A stretch of DNA of 64,000 bases from Paracyclopina nana (GCA_019096065.1 JAGUCH010000002.1:16566501-16630500), one strand, 5' to 3'; positions 11,871 to 22,930 are shown, counted from the stretch's first letter. Made by a program: numbers and translations. The notes: generated by a model from the sequence alone, not told the origin.

Positions 11871-12041
11871 AGTTCTGTGTGAAAATTAATGCAGGTCACT
11901 TGGAAAAAAATTAAAAAGGCAAACGAAGATTTGGAAATATTTGCCTGTAAATAGACCAATTGCTAATTTCACTGAAAGAATGCAAGATCTGGAGCTACGA
12001 AAGAAAAATAACTCTTGGAAATGAAAAATGAAAGGTCAAAG

Positions 12042-12282
12042 TGTAGTAGGTCGAGATATACTACTGTGACTTATCAAGCCACTACTCGTATCTAGGCTAC
12101 GTCAAGCGGGGACGGGCCTGGAGGCTAGCAGAGGTCAGTCTTTGGGCCGCAGACAACACGTGTCAATGCGGTGAATTTATTTCCTTTACTGATGATCACA
12201 CTATACTACTCGTTATACTACCGCGCGCCCGAGCGACGCGGCGCGAGCGGTCGACCCGTAGGCCGACACGCTCCCTGCTACA
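12042..12282 (-). repeat. 3' LTR of the retrotransposon
   Basis: Read on the minus strand it starts TGTAGCAGGG and ends CCTACTACA, with short inverted ends. It contains an AATAAA (12177-12182 on the complement) and TATA-like AGTATA words upstream of it, consistent with transcription and poly(A) signals. It matches the other LTR base for base by eye except around 12228-12250. Confidence 0.9.
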
Positions 12283-12300
12283 TCACCCCACGCTAGAAGG

Positions 12301-13053
12301 TTACTGTGTCCTCGCAGTGACGGATTGAGTCAGGTCTAGCAGGGAGCCTCGAGGGGGACCCTCCATGGCGGGAGCGCTGGGCTGGGTCCCATTCGCGTCA
12401 ACCATGCGTGCCTGGGGAAGGGTCTGCTGAAGGACCCCGTATAGATCCGTGTATTGCTGGTGAATCGTACGGATCTGGGCTTGGAGGTCCTGATATGCTT
12501 GGGTCTCCTTGTCGGGCCGCGTCCACCGGCGGAGAGCCTTGAGGGGCGATGTCGACTTGTCTGGAGCATCCAAAGGGTCTTTCTCTCCCGTTTCCGAACC
12601 ATCTTGCACAGTGAAGTCACTGAGCTCGGTGGCCGCTCGTTCTTGGTGGTCTCGCTTCCAGCGAGGTCGGCGCCGGAAATCCGGGTGGCCATCATCCTCA
12701 TCGTCGTCGCCAGGGAACAAGGGTCCGTCGTTACCCAGGTTGGCTACCATGCGCCAGGGGAGTTCGACAGCCATGAAGGCAGTGTGCCACAGGCCATACA
12801 TCAACCACCACCCCAGGCGATACAGGATAATCATACGGATGATAGAGCCTAGGATGATCTTGATGAGGCCCAGGATCACCAAACCTCCGGTCATGTAGCT
12901 CCAGTATTTCCCCACGGTCGAAAAGAAGGGGATGAGGGCGTTGCCCACCTGGTCAACCATCATGTCGATGTCGTCCTCGGACCAGAGGGTGGTGGCCCCC
13001 GATCCGCGTGCGAAGCTGTTCCTCAGGACGTTGGACGTCAGAGTGGTGACCAC
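12301..13053 (-). CDS. env-like C-terminal fragment with membrane segments
   Basis: An open frame of 250 residues ends at TAA 12301-12303, 19 bp inside the LTR, the position of env in errantivirus-type elements. Residues about 53-95 are strongly hydrophobic (GGLVILGLIKIILGSII, then a basic Arg and a second hydrophobic run with WWLMYGLW), consistent with a membrane anchor. A long charged tail follows (DDDEDDG, then RRRPRWKRD), probably cytoplasmic. The class of envelope protein is not recognised. The start is arbitrary because the frame breaks upstream. Confidence 0.6.
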   Translation of the reverse strand: MVTTLTSNVLRNSFARGSGATTLWSEDDIDMMVDQVGNALIPFFSTVGKYWSYMTGGLVILGLIKIILGSIIRMIILYRLGWWLMYGLWHTAFMAVELPWRMVANLGNDGPLFPGDDDEDDGHPDFRRRPRWKRDHQERAATELSDFTVQDGSETGEKDPLDAPDKSTSPLKALRRWTRPDKETQAYQDLQAQIRTIHQQYTDLYGVLQQTLPQARMVDANGTQPSAPAMEGPPRGSLLDLTQSVTARTQ

Positions 13054-14680
13054 GGCCTCGCGCGCGTGGTACAGCTGCAGGTAGAGGGCGTGCTCGGCCT
13101 GCTGCTGGGCGGAGTAGATACCACCTCCTAGGCCCCGACCGATCTCGTAGGGGCGTCCATGTTGTCGATCGTCGGAGGTGGGGTCAATTGCGATGGCGGC
13201 GTGCAGGAGTGGATGCTAGGAGTAGCACACATCCAGTGTCCCTGGATCCTCCACTTCACAGGCGTGATGGCGTCGCAGGAGTATGATGCTGGGCCGGTCC
13301 ACCAAGATGAAGGAGAGGGGATCCCGAACCGGGCAGGAGTGGTTCCCGACCAACACAGGGATCTCCCTGCGTGCAGTTAGGGAAGGCACGCGTCATGGCC
13401 TGCATCGGGTAGCAGCTGGTGATGTAGGCGGCCGCCCCCAGCCGGGTGACCAAATGGCCGGGCCCGTGGGAGTCAAGCGTGGCGTAGGAGGACCCACCGC
13501 TGGCCATGTCCTGCAGCTTGGTGTGCAGGATGCTCCGCTCATTCTTGCAGATGAGGTCCTGCAGGAATTTGAACCGGTCGTCGAGATGCAGGCGTGCTCG
13601 CGTGCAGGAAAGCCAGTTGGGTTTGCACGTGAGCGTGGTGGACCTCTTCCGTCAGGTGTGGGTCGACGCCGGCGATGGGAGCCTCGCCCGGGCGGAGAAG
13701 GACGACTGCAAAGTCCCTCAGCTGAGTCCGGAAGACCCGCCGCTGGCAGGTCGACTGGACCGCCTGAAGGACAAATCCTGCTTACCTGGATTCATTTTCG
13801 CTGGCAATCGGGAGCAGATCCCCACCCTGACCTAGCATGGTGGAGTTCTGGTGCGGGTATAGCGAGCGGGCCCTTGATAGACCTCAGAGGTCTCTTCCAT
13901 GCAGGTGGTGTCATGAGCTTCCCATACCATGGTGCCTTCGGCGTGTCGTGGGCCGATCTTGTCCCGGTAGTTGGCCACGATGTGATTATCGAACACCACT
14001 CGTCCAGAGCTGGTGTGCAGTTTTCCATGAACAGCGGTGACAAGGGCGTCGATCCGGGTCTGCTCGTAAGAGCGGTGATACATGACACCGTTGTGGCTGA
14101 ATGACCTGGTCCTGCATCGGTGGTCTCCGTCAAGACCTCCTCGAGAGAAGTAAGCCAGGTTGGCGGGCACGTTGAGGTCACATTCACCCGTTGGCCCTCG
14201 GACGATCAGGTAGCCCGTTCCACCGCCTTGCGGCAGGCCTGGGGCGACACGGTATAGGGCTGGTGGTAAGCAACGATCTGGGTCCCATAGCTGGCGCTGT
14301 CGAACCCGCATCTGGTCGCTTCGCGGGTCAGGGTCACGTGGCAACGGGCGGCGGCGGGTTTGGTAAATGCAGTCTGCAGCACCTGCACGGTGATGTTGAC
14401 AGCCGATTCATAGGTGGTGCCGATATCATCGCGTCGTCCGGGTCATTCAAGTCGGCGCTCTCGTGGGTTGATTTTGGTGACTGCAGATCAAACACCGTGA
14501 AGGTGGCAGCCAGGTCTTCAGGTGGTCCGTCTCCTCCTTCCTGTAGAGCAGGTTGAGGCCGGGGGTTGTGCGCTTGGCACCTCGAGTAGTAGTGTGAACG
14601 TCATCAGTATTGTGAAGTACATTGCTTCTGGAAAAGAGAGTAAAGGAAACGTGTTGACATGCTGCCTCATTATTGTCCAC
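13054..14680 (-). pseudogene. env-like ectodomain remnant, frame-broken
   Basis: Several overlapping minus-strand frames (13256-13507, 13792-14187, 13832-14344) carry cysteine-containing, extracellular-looking sequence such as YITSCYPMQA, NCTQGDPC and GECDLNVPAN, with possible N-glycosylation sites. No single frame spans the region, so at least two shifts are needed to join it to the downstream membrane fragment. No fusion peptide or protease site was assigned with confidence. Assignment as env rests on position, cysteines and the following membrane anchor. Confidence 0.5.
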
Positions 14681-14807
14681 CTGCCGGTTTGTGCTGCTAT
14701 TATTTTTTATTAATTGCGCTTTCTTTCAACCCGCAGAATTTTCAAAGTATACTTAGGGGGCCCCCAAAATTTTGCGGCCGTCTTTTGTTGTGCTGCTCAT
14801 TCGTCTG

Positions 14808-15299
14808 TTATTCTGTGCTTGAAGCACTGCTCGAATTTGTTGATGTAGCAAAATCATCATTCTCAGAATCGCTCATTTCAGGCAGTGGCCTGAATTGTGG
14901 CATCGTGACCGTAGGCTGTGCTACCAGGGGTCTGTATGGCGGCATATTGATTGGTGCCAGCGGAGGTAGCTCTGGGTCTGGTTGATCTGATTTTTGGCCT
15001 GAGCGTGATCTGGTTCTGGTTGCAGGAGATGATGCTCCATGGGCAACCTCAACTTCGGCCCGCAGGAAATCTGCTGTTTCTTGTTGCAGCATTTCCGCCT
15101 GGGTCCTACGTTTGCGGTACCGTGTTTCCGAGGTGGCCGGTGCTGATACCGTTTCGTGGCCGGTTGTTGGGAGCTCGATGTTGTTCTCACTGTCGCCTTC
15201 ATCATCGGAAGGGCGCAACATCTTCAGCAAACTCATCACCTCGCATGGATAGATCTGCATTGGCTGGCGGCGGGTTGCCGGCATTGCCATCGTGGGCAT
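14808..15299 (-). pseudogene. post-integrase tail, Ser/Pro/Arg-rich frame
   Basis: A 163-residue frame overlaps the end of the integrase frame. It is rich in Thr, Pro and charged residues (RYRKRRTQAEM, TRTRSRSGQ) and ends with a Ser-rich tail. It could be a C-terminal extension of pol or the start of the env transcript. No conserved domain is recognised. Confidence 0.3.
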
Positions 15300-16661
15300 C
15301 TTCCGCCGTTGCCCGGTACAATTTGAGCCTGTCGATCGAGACGACCTCGGACTTCCTTCGAATCCATGAGGGGTCAGGCAAGATCTCGAAGGTCACGTCG
15401 TTGACCTTCCTAAGTATGGTCCAGGGGCCTGACCAGAAGGTTTGGAGCTTCTTGGAGATGTGGCGGGCCACGGTGGCGTGTGTACAGCCACACCTGTTGC
15501 CCCGGGACATACGTCGTTTTGTCCTTGTGGTAGGCCATCCTTTGTCGGTGGATCGATGTGGCCATGTTCTTTCGGGCCCATTCATGGGCTGCCTGGATTC
15601 GAGCCTTGAGGGCCTGGGCCACTTGCCCGGCCCCAGAGGCCTCTCCAGAAGTGGTTGGGGGTCTCCAAACAGAAGGTCCAGTTGCGAGGTGGCAGGCTGC
15701 CCAAATAGCAATTCATACGGGGCGTGGCCGGTCATGCGGCATTTGGTGGTGCGCATGATAAACAGGGCGACGGGCAGTACTTCCTTCCAGCGGGATGGTC
15801 GCCCGCAGACCAGTTTGGCCAGGAGGCCGTTGAGGTCCCGGTGGGCCCGTTCAACCCAGTTAGACTTAGGGTTGTAGGCCGGCGTGGTAGAGTGCCTGAC
15901 ACCTAGTGCTTTGGCTACTTGCTGGAACAGGGCGGCGGTGAAGTGGGTGCCTCGGTCAGAATGGAGGTTCTCCATTAGCCCATATCGCGGGATGATCTCT
16001 GAGGTCAGGAACCTCACGGCGGTGTCAGCGTTGGCCGAGGCGCATGGGAAAGCCTCGATCCATCGGCTGAAGAGGTCACGTACGGTGAAGAGGTACTGAT
16101 GTCCGTCGACAGGGGCTTGAGGGCCCCCCGTGGTCGATGGCAACCCTTTGCCAGGGATAGCCCGCCCGGTGAGAATGTAGTGAGTGACGTTGGTCGCGGT
16201 CTCCGGCTGATGTTTCTGGCAGGTGCGGCAGGTGGCCACGACCTCCGCGGCAACTCGGAGTGGCGTTGGGCATGTAGGAACCGGCGGGAGACCCGGTCAA
16301 CAGTGGTGTCTCTGCCCTGATGACCCATGGTTTCGTGAATGTGCCTCACTAGCCCTTCTTCCGAGGATCGAGGAACCACGACCAGGTGGCGAGCCTCTCG
16401 GCCTTGTCCTTCTTCCTTCTTGTACCGAAGGAGACCTTGATCATCCAGGTAGAGGCTGTCAAAGAGGCCCAGCAGGATCTTGCCTCGATGGGAGGCGGCC
16501 TCTTTGTGCTCAGGGCTCGGTCGGCTCTGCTGGCTGATCAGTCGCCGCACCAGTTGCAAATCCTCGTCCTCTGTTTGCCCCTGGATCCACTCGGCGGGTT
16601 GGCCATGTCCAGGGCAGCCTCGGCCGAGGCTATCATCGCCTGGGACCAGCGCAGCTCTCAT
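15202..16661 (-). pseudogene. integrase remnant (zinc-binding, core and C-terminal parts)
   Basis: The frame at 16014-16661 holds the His pair of the zinc-binding region (RHIHETMGHQGRDTT). The frame at 15202-16239 begins with the Cys pair (CRTCQ) and carries most of the catalytic core: HSDRGTHF and SNWVERAHRDL supply the second Asp (residue 95) and Glu (residue 130), 34 residues apart. The first catalytic Asp appears to sit in another frame (AIDHGGP within 16076-16300), so the triad is split by a frameshift. WSGPWTI and later SIDRLKLYR resemble the GPY/F-type C-terminal domain of gypsy integrases. Confidence 0.85.
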
Positions 16662-16706
16662 TGGACACGTCCGTGCCCTCGGTGTCGGTGACGTGCTCGG
16701 CGCGAC

Positions 16707-17027
16707 TCAGGGCGTCGGGCGTTGGCGTGCTTGGTTCCGGCCCGGTGGGACGACCTTGAAGTCAAACTGGCGGATGGTCTCCAGCCACCTGGCAAGCATG
16801 CTACGGGGCTCCTCCATGGTGCGAATCCATTGCAGGGCGGCATGGTCCGTGCGGAGGATGAAAGGCCGATATTGGAGGTAATACCGCCACTTGCGCAGCC
16901 AGATGATGACGGCAGCGAGTTCCCCTTGGGTGGCGGAGTAGTTAGCCTGGCTCCGGGTCAGCTTCTTGGCCCCAAAGAGGATGACTCGCTCCTTTCCCCC
17001 TTGTACTTGCGACAGGACGGCCCCCAC
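16707..17027 (-). pseudogene. RNase H remnant of the LTR element
   Basis: The frame carries the RNase H landmarks of gypsy pol: FGAKKLTRSQANYSATQGEL, then KWRYYL, then RTDHAALQW and ARWLETIRQFDF. It lies directly between the RT and integrase regions, in the expected order, and is cut off from both by frame changes. Confidence 0.85.
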
Positions 17028-17210
17028 GCACTGGTTGTCCCGCTCCAGTCGGTATCCAGGATGAATGGCTGCGGGCTCTCAAAATCGGGAAAGCCAGGAT
17101 GGGCGCGATGCACAGCCGCTTCTTACGCTCCTCAAGAGCGGCAACGTATTCCAGCGGGGGTTCGTACTCGGCGGTGTCGGGAACATCTTCTTCCCGGCTG
17201 AGTTTGTCCG

Positions 17211-18033
17211 TTAGCGCCTTGGCGACCTTCTGGTAATCCTTGATGAAGGACCATTAATAGCCGCACTTTCCCAGGAAGATGCGTAGCTGCCGCCGAGGTT
17301 AAGTGGCAGGGGCCACTTCTTGACCACGTCGATGTACTCGGGGACCACAGAGAGGCCCTCAGGAGTGATGGCGTGCCCCAGGTGCGTGATGCGGCCAGCG
17401 GAACAGGTGGCATTTGGATGGTTGCAGTTTGAGGCCAGCCCGTTGATGGGCGTCAGTACCCGTTGCAGGTGGCCGAAGTGAGATTCTACATCGCGGCTGT
17501 GGATCAGCACGTCGTCGAGGGTATGGCAAGGCAATGTCGTATGGGATCCCTTCCAAGACCCGCTGGATGAGGCGCATCGTCCGGGCGCGTTGGTGAGGCC
17601 GAGCGGCATGTGGCGAAGGCGTACGTTGAGTGATTGGCCGCGAATGCTGTCTTCGGGATGTCCTCGGCCCTCACGGGAACGTGGTGAAAGGCTCCCGTCG
17701 TATCCAGGGTAGAGAATACTTGCGAAAGTGCGCCAGCCGATTGAGGTTATCCCGAATGTCGCCAATGGGATGCGTGTCGCGATGGTTACCTTGTTCAGTG
17801 CGCGGTAATCTACGCACCACCGGGTCTTCCCATTCTTCTTGGTGACCGGAACCAGCGGCGCGCACCAGAGGCGACTGAATAGGGCGATGATGCCTTCCTG
17901 GAGCCATTTCTGGACTTGTTCTTCTAGCGACTTCTGCAAGTGCGGGTTGATGGGCCGCGGCGGATGTTAATGGGCTGAGTACCGGGATGATATCGATGCG
18001 GTGCTCGGCCCGTCGGTTTGGCCGAGGACCCAT
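17211..18033 (-). pseudogene. reverse transcriptase remnant of the LTR element
   Basis: Recognisable blocks are PLVPVTKKNGKTRWCVDYRA followed by LNKVT, then MPLGLTNAP, then LDDVLIHSRD (the catalytic Asp pair) and THLGHAITPEG. The sequence between blocks drifts out of family likeness and returns, a sign of compensating indels. No continuous family-like frame joins the fingers/palm to the thumb. Confidence 0.85.
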
Positions 18034-18246
18034 CGAGGCTGAAGGTGTCCTGGTATTGTAGCAGCAGGGCCAAGGTGCGAGCTTTTAGCTGAGGGGTGTT
18101 CAAGATGTCGTTGTTTTCTAGGTCGAATTCTTGAATGAAGGTTTGGGCCATCTCGGCCGTGTACTGGCCCTGCGGCCGGGTTTGGGCCCCCTCGAGCTTG
18201 GCTGCGTAGCTTCCAGCTGCCAGCTTGGCCACGGTGGGTACTCGCC

Positions 18247-18900
18247 TCAAGCCTTCAACTTGCCCGTACCGGTGTTGTTGCGGATAATGAGAGGCTCTGC
18301 GGTAGTGTTGATAACCCCGACAACGCAGTTGCCCTTTTCATCTGGTCGGATGAGGGCTCGCTGCCAGAGGTGCAGCTCAGTGGCCTCCATGAAGTCCCCT
18401 GATCCTTCAACAATCCCATCGATGTGCGGCGATCGGGCCCAGGTGGGGATTTTTGCGGGAAGGGCGCAACAAGACATTGGCCCCACTGTGGTTTCACCCC
18501 GTGTGTAGACGGCATGGACGTTGATTGCGCGACTGTCATTTTCATTAAGTGTCCCCCTGCCAACTTGATCATTCGTCCTCGAATGCGGAGCGAGTTGGCA
18601 CTATGTAACTGGTCTATGTCGTGGGCTTTCATGAAGGGCCCCGACAGGTTGGACGTCCATGGTGAGGTTAGCTATGACAGCTGGTCGAAATGGGAAAGGT
18701 TGCGGGTAGGTGCCGATGTGAAGCATCAATGGTTTCGGTACCTCGCCGAGTATTTCTAGAGATTGATTTTGGCCGCTGTGTTGACAGTTTCTCCTATCAG
18801 GGCGCAAGTTGAGCTTTTGTGAACCCCAATTTGGTTGCAAGCGTGGAGGAGATGACCGACCTCCACGTATTACCGCTTGTCGATGAGTGCTCTTGATTTA
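18247..18900 (-). pseudogene. retropepsin-like protease remnant
   Basis: Upstream of RT on the minus strand, an ALID word near 18877-18890 followed by a disrupted active-site triplet suggests the retropepsin catalytic Asp. About 80 residues later, a glycine and FMKAHDIDQL resemble the ILG-x-(D/P)-FL turn of these proteases. The frame changes right after the presumed active site. Assignment rests on order and these two blocks. Confidence 0.45.
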
Positions 18901-19199
18901 GCGTTGTTGAGGCGTATTGGAACTTTAGATACGTATGATTTATTAATGTTGGAAATATGGGCGAGGAATGATCGGGCCTTGTCAGATGTGAACGTGTTTG
19001 GTGAGGTGATGGATGGTTCCATTGATGGCGGGTCCCTTAGGACCGGCTGGCTCGCATTTTTGGCGCCTCCCAGGTGTAGGCGTCCGTGGGGGCACTGGCC
19101 ACATGTGCGATGGCCGCGTTGCGATATTTATTATATTCTTGGGGCGAGACCCGGCGGGGCGGGTGGTATGGATTGTTTACTGCCACGCCCGCGGCCTCC

Positions 19200-20084
19200 A
19201 CGTCCCCCGGCCCCGAATCCTCCTCGCCCTCGTTGGCCGTTTAGCGTTGGTTGGTGCATTGAGCCTTGAGATGGCCGTGCAGCCGCCGCAGCCGTAGCAT
19301 CTCATGTTAGCCTTGTCGCCTAGAGCGCGATGATCTTGGCGACGTCGGGTTGATCTGAGGTGCCCTCTTGGGTGATTTGCATGATGCCCCCTTGCCCCAG
19401 GGGGTTGGCCTTGCCCGCCCGGCTAATCCTACCAGGCACTCCTTGGAGGATGCATTGGAAGCGGCCTCCGTCAGAGCGTATCATATTTGCTGGCGATTAC
19501 CAGCCAACGTGTCTGGGGGTCCCGCAGATTGATAGTGTACTTCCTTATGACCTCTGGATCCTTGTCGACCTTGGCGCACCGCAGTGCGTCATTGGCGTAA
19601 GCCCTCAGGTAGAGCGACTTGATGCGTGCCGCCCAGGTCGTCTACGATTCATGGGGACCCTGCGCGGCGGTGTCGTATGCCACCCTGGCGGCCTCTTGGG
19701 CCGACTCGTCCACAAAGGCCTTTTCAAGGTCGTCGAGGTAGTGCTTGTAGGTGTATCGTGTCATTGCTTTCGACTTCTTGTCGATGGAATTGATCATTTC
19801 AACGCAAGGCCGACAATAGATGCCTTGATCAGCATCTTCTTGGTGACTTCGGCTCTATCGAGTCCTCGGTGGGACTCGATATGCATCCGCCATTGCTGGA
19901 AGGAGCGGCTATCCGTCTCGCGGAGCAGTTGGAGTTGTTGAGGCCGACGCTGAACAGCAGCGTTGGCTCTCATTTGGCGGTTGACCTCAAGGGCCACCGC
20001 AGCAGCTATATCTTGTGGTGGCTGGGCCTATGCGTGGGGGAGAAGAGTGAGCTTTCGGTCTTTTGTGAGAATGTGCTATTATAA
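19200..20084 (-). pseudogene. gag-like remnant with split zinc knuckle
   Basis: The minus-strand frame at 19794-19997 (RQMRANAAVQRR, SFQQWRMHIESH, TKKMLIKASI) looks like the helical core of a gag protein. Near 19262-19303 a CX2C pair (CYGC) and the following His and Cys of a CCHC nucleocapsid knuckle are present but fall in two different frames, so a shift lies between them. No continuous gag frame is present. The region lies between leader and protease, as expected. Confidence 0.45.
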
Positions 20085-21018
20085 TTACCATGGTGGTCTA
20101 CGATTCAACAATGAAGTGAGTTGTGATTACTGTTAACTGAGGGAAAGCCCGAAAGGAACTGATAGCTATTCCCCACCAGCGTGGTCTTATATATCCGCCA
20201 ACGCGCTCGCAGGTCACTGCAGAGGGTTGTGGCGTGACATTTATTGATTGTTTACTGACCACCGAAAATGCCACGCTGGTGTCACATTTCTCCTTATCGT
20301 TTATTTGACCGTGACCCGCACGTGGTGACCAGCTTTAGCTTCAGTGGAATCCTGATAGCTCGCAGCTATTGATCCGCTACCGGTCATGTGGTCACCACGT
20401 GGTCATGAGCTTCTATCCTCCTTCTCCACCCCTTTATTTGTACATTGTCATGGGGTGGCCGGCTCCAGCATTCACTGGAATCCAAATGATTTGCGACTGG
20501 TGTTAGCAGCCCCGACCATTCGGCCATTGTCCCCCCATAACAATTACTATTTGATCACCTGCAGTTGGAATTTGCCCGTGAGTTGACCGGCCCTAGCTTA
20601 ACTAGGATCTACAATGATTTGCACCAGCGTTGGCCGGGCTGACCATTCGGCCGCTGGCTCTCACGGACAATCCCTTTGATTGTTATTTGATAGCTTTCTG
20701 ATTGTTTGCAGCTGCAGCTATTGCAGAGTGATCTTTGCCCTTTTGCTCTGGTCTGAGCTTTACATTTTTACATTTTAGCCACCACTATTTTACTTTTTAT
20801 AGTCAACTGCCTTTCATGCTTTCAGCATTAATCTCTCTTTACTTCGTGGCTTGCACGTAGGTTCATGTTTTGGCAGTTGACTCGAGCATGATATTATTTG
20901 AGCAGCACTATTATCCCTTTTATACTTATCGTGTATACTTAGCACTTATAGCTTCCGGCAGGATGTACTTAATGGGTAGTGGAGTGATGAAATCACAGGT
21001 CCAACGACCCGCGCCATC
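20085..21018 (-). other. 5' leader of the LTR element
   Basis: About 930 bp lie between the 5' LTR and the gag remnant. Two diverged ~120-bp repeats occur around 20455-20690, each with GACCATTCGGCC. A perfect 12-bp inverted repeat, CACGTGGTGACC at 20319-20330 and its complement at 20390-20401, could fold as a stem. No long frame on the element's own strand looks real. Confidence 0.4.
20998..21016 (-). promoter_or_regulatory. putative primer-binding site of the LTR element
   Basis: On the minus strand the sequence just inside the 5' LTR reads TGGCGCGGGTCGTTGGACC after a two-base spacer. TGG at this position is expected where the CCA end of a tRNA primes reverse transcription. The tRNA cannot be named reliably by eye. 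Confidence 0.5.
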
Positions 21019-21263
21019 TGTAGTAGGTCGAGATATACTACTGTGACTTATCAAGCCACTACTCGTATCTAGGCTACGTCAAGCGGGGACGGGCCTGGAG
21101 GCTAGCAGAGGTCAGTCTTTGGGCCGCAGACAACACGTGTCAATGCGGTGAATTTATTTCCTTTACTGATGATCACACTATACTACTCGTTATACTACCG
21201 CGCGCCCGAGGCGAGCGCGCGCAGCGAGCGGTCGACCCGTAGGCCGACACGCTCCCTGCTACA
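21019..21263 (-). repeat. 5' LTR of the retrotransposon
   Basis: This is the second copy of the terminal repeat, 245 bp, with TGTAG and CTACA ends. It differs visibly from the 3' LTR only in the GC-rich stretch around 21209-21231, where it has a few extra bases. It is followed by AAAG, the target duplication. Confidence 0.9.
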
Positions 21264-22540
21264 AAAGCCATTTCCCATGGCAAAGGCCAATGCCTTTTTC
21301 TCACGGATGATGCTGAAGAAAACCAGGCCAGAAAATCGGAGCAAAGCGATGAAGTGATCTCCATTTGCATAATTATCTACTTGGCCTTTGGAGCAGCCCA
21401 AAAATGCTGGCTCAGTTTACCGGCGGAGCATTTGAATCATTCCCTCACTCAGCTAAAATGGAGCCAAGTTTTTTGTCAGGCTGAATAATGTGCCAATGGA
21501 GGAGTCTTCTTATCAGATTGCAACCACCCCAGCCATGAAACCATTAGAGAATCAGTGTCAAATTAATTAAGGCCTGATTAGTGAAATACCAATGTCTAAT
21601 TCCTCTCAACTAAAAACTGACTTCACATAATTGAGCACCATCGGAATTCGTCAACTCTGTCATGATCAGCAAATTTTAGGCTGTGCACATCTTATTTCTA
21701 TGATTGATAATATTCTTTGCAAAAAATTGCTAAAAAACCCAAAAAAAACATTCAATTTTGAGTGGCCACTTAGCAAAACACGGCTTTTTGAGAGCTTTTC
21801 GACAAAGGGGTCGTTAGCTGAAAAAGAAGGGTTTCTTATAATAGTTCCTATTTGAGTTAATGCACCCCCTAAACAGAAAAGGTCTCAAAACGCCAGAATT
21901 TGCTTTTGTGTAGTGAGCTAACTTTTTAGTGTATACAGCTCTTACTTTTTTGGGCGTTGTCAATTTTTTCCCTAATAAGCTAAAAATTAAACTGGGTCAA
22001 TTAAAGTAAAGCTTTAAAAAGTAGCAGGTAATTTAGAAAATCTCATTTGGAAGGCGGTTAACGTAGCTGTCAAGAGAGAGGTGTGAAGAGAGCTTAATGA
22101 GCTCAGCCAGGTTAAAGTACAGAAAAAAGCATTTTGAGGCCTCATTTGCAAAAGTGGTTCATGAAGTTCTCACGATTTCAGGGGAAAAATTATGATTAAA
22201 ACTGCATATTGCTAAATGTGACTTTTTTTCCATATGATGATTGCTCAAGCAAAACATCATCAATATGCGATTTGAGGTTTTACAATGAAGTGGAATTTGA
22301 TTCCTGTATGTGAAAATGCCCCCTGGTGTTTTTTGGCTCACAAAGTTCTCATAAAATACCATCAAGAAAAGCCAAAAAAATAATGCTGGTGTCAATTAAC
22401 GTTTTTCCAAGATGGAGATTGCCATTTTTTTCACTTCTTTTCACTCACGAGTAATCGATTTCCAATCAACAAGAAGACTTGGATTTCGTTCTGGGAAATG
22501 ATTGCAAAAATACTACTTCTACCAATTCCACATGTTAACA

Positions 22541-22930
22541 GGGCGTTCTCATATTGAGAGAGAAGTCTAGTGAAGTTTGGCAAAAAGCAAAGCTTAGTTT
22601 AGTTCTGTTCTCAGATATTCATGTAGCATCCTAACTAAACTTAATTTGATGTAGGACTCGCTTGCTTGCTTAGTTAAGTAAGGTTGCCTAACGAAACTTT
22701 GCAACAAAAAGTGTTCTTACATTTATCGCAACTGAAGGTTGCTAAATTGAGAAAAGCTAAGTTAGCTCATCAGCAGCTGATGACAAATGCATTGGTGTGT
22801 CAGCACACCAGCCACCGTAACTTTGCTAAAACCAACTGAGCTTTGCTGGAACAAGCTGAACATAACTAATCAAGTAAGGTTGCTGTTTTAGCAAAGTATC
22901 TTGACTAAAAATTTGACAATGGGATCACCC
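22541..22930 (+). repeat. family A inverted-repeat element, copy 5
   Basis: It starts GGGCGTTCTCATATTGAGAG and ends GACAATGGGATCACCC. In the interior the usual TTAACTTGGCT words are often changed to TTTGCT (CTTTGCTAAAACCAACTGAG), marking a diverged subtype. Confidence 0.75.

Larger units (their letters stand above)
3504..12041. other. AT-rich intergenic or intronic DNA, no gene recognised
   Basis: Apart from family A elements at 4582, 7415, 9402 and 11472 and two short dispersed repeats near 5395 and 6018, no convincing coding exon, RNA gene or promoter is visible. Open frames are short, rich in Phe, Lys and Asn, and look like chance frames in AT-rich DNA. A short CAG run near 5698 is a simple repeat. 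Confidence 0.4.
12042..21263 (-). mobile_element. Ty3/gypsy-type LTR retrotransposon with env-like region
   Basis: The element is bounded by direct repeats of 241 and 245 bp that begin TGTAG and end CTACA. It is flanked by AAAG on both sides (12038-12041 and 21264-21267), a 4-bp target duplication. On the minus strand the order is LTR, leader, gag-like region, protease, RT, RNase H, integrase, env-like region, LTR, which is the Ty3/gypsy order. The interior is GC-rich in contrast to AT-rich flanks. The two LTRs look identical except for a short GC-rich stretch, suggesting recent insertion. Every gene nevertheless shows frame breaks, so this copy looks unable to make its own proteins unless the breaks are sequence errors. 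The env-like region invites comparison with errantivirus-type elements. Confidence 0.9.

Noticed and set aside
12336-12701. 121-residue minus frame overlapping the env-like ORF
   Set aside because: Out-of-frame shadow of the 12,301-13,053 frame without membrane segment or motif.
13283-15877. Long + strand frames (273 and 308 residues) inside the retroelement
   Set aside because: They lie antisense to env-like and integrase sequence and show no domain; they are open because the element is GC-rich.
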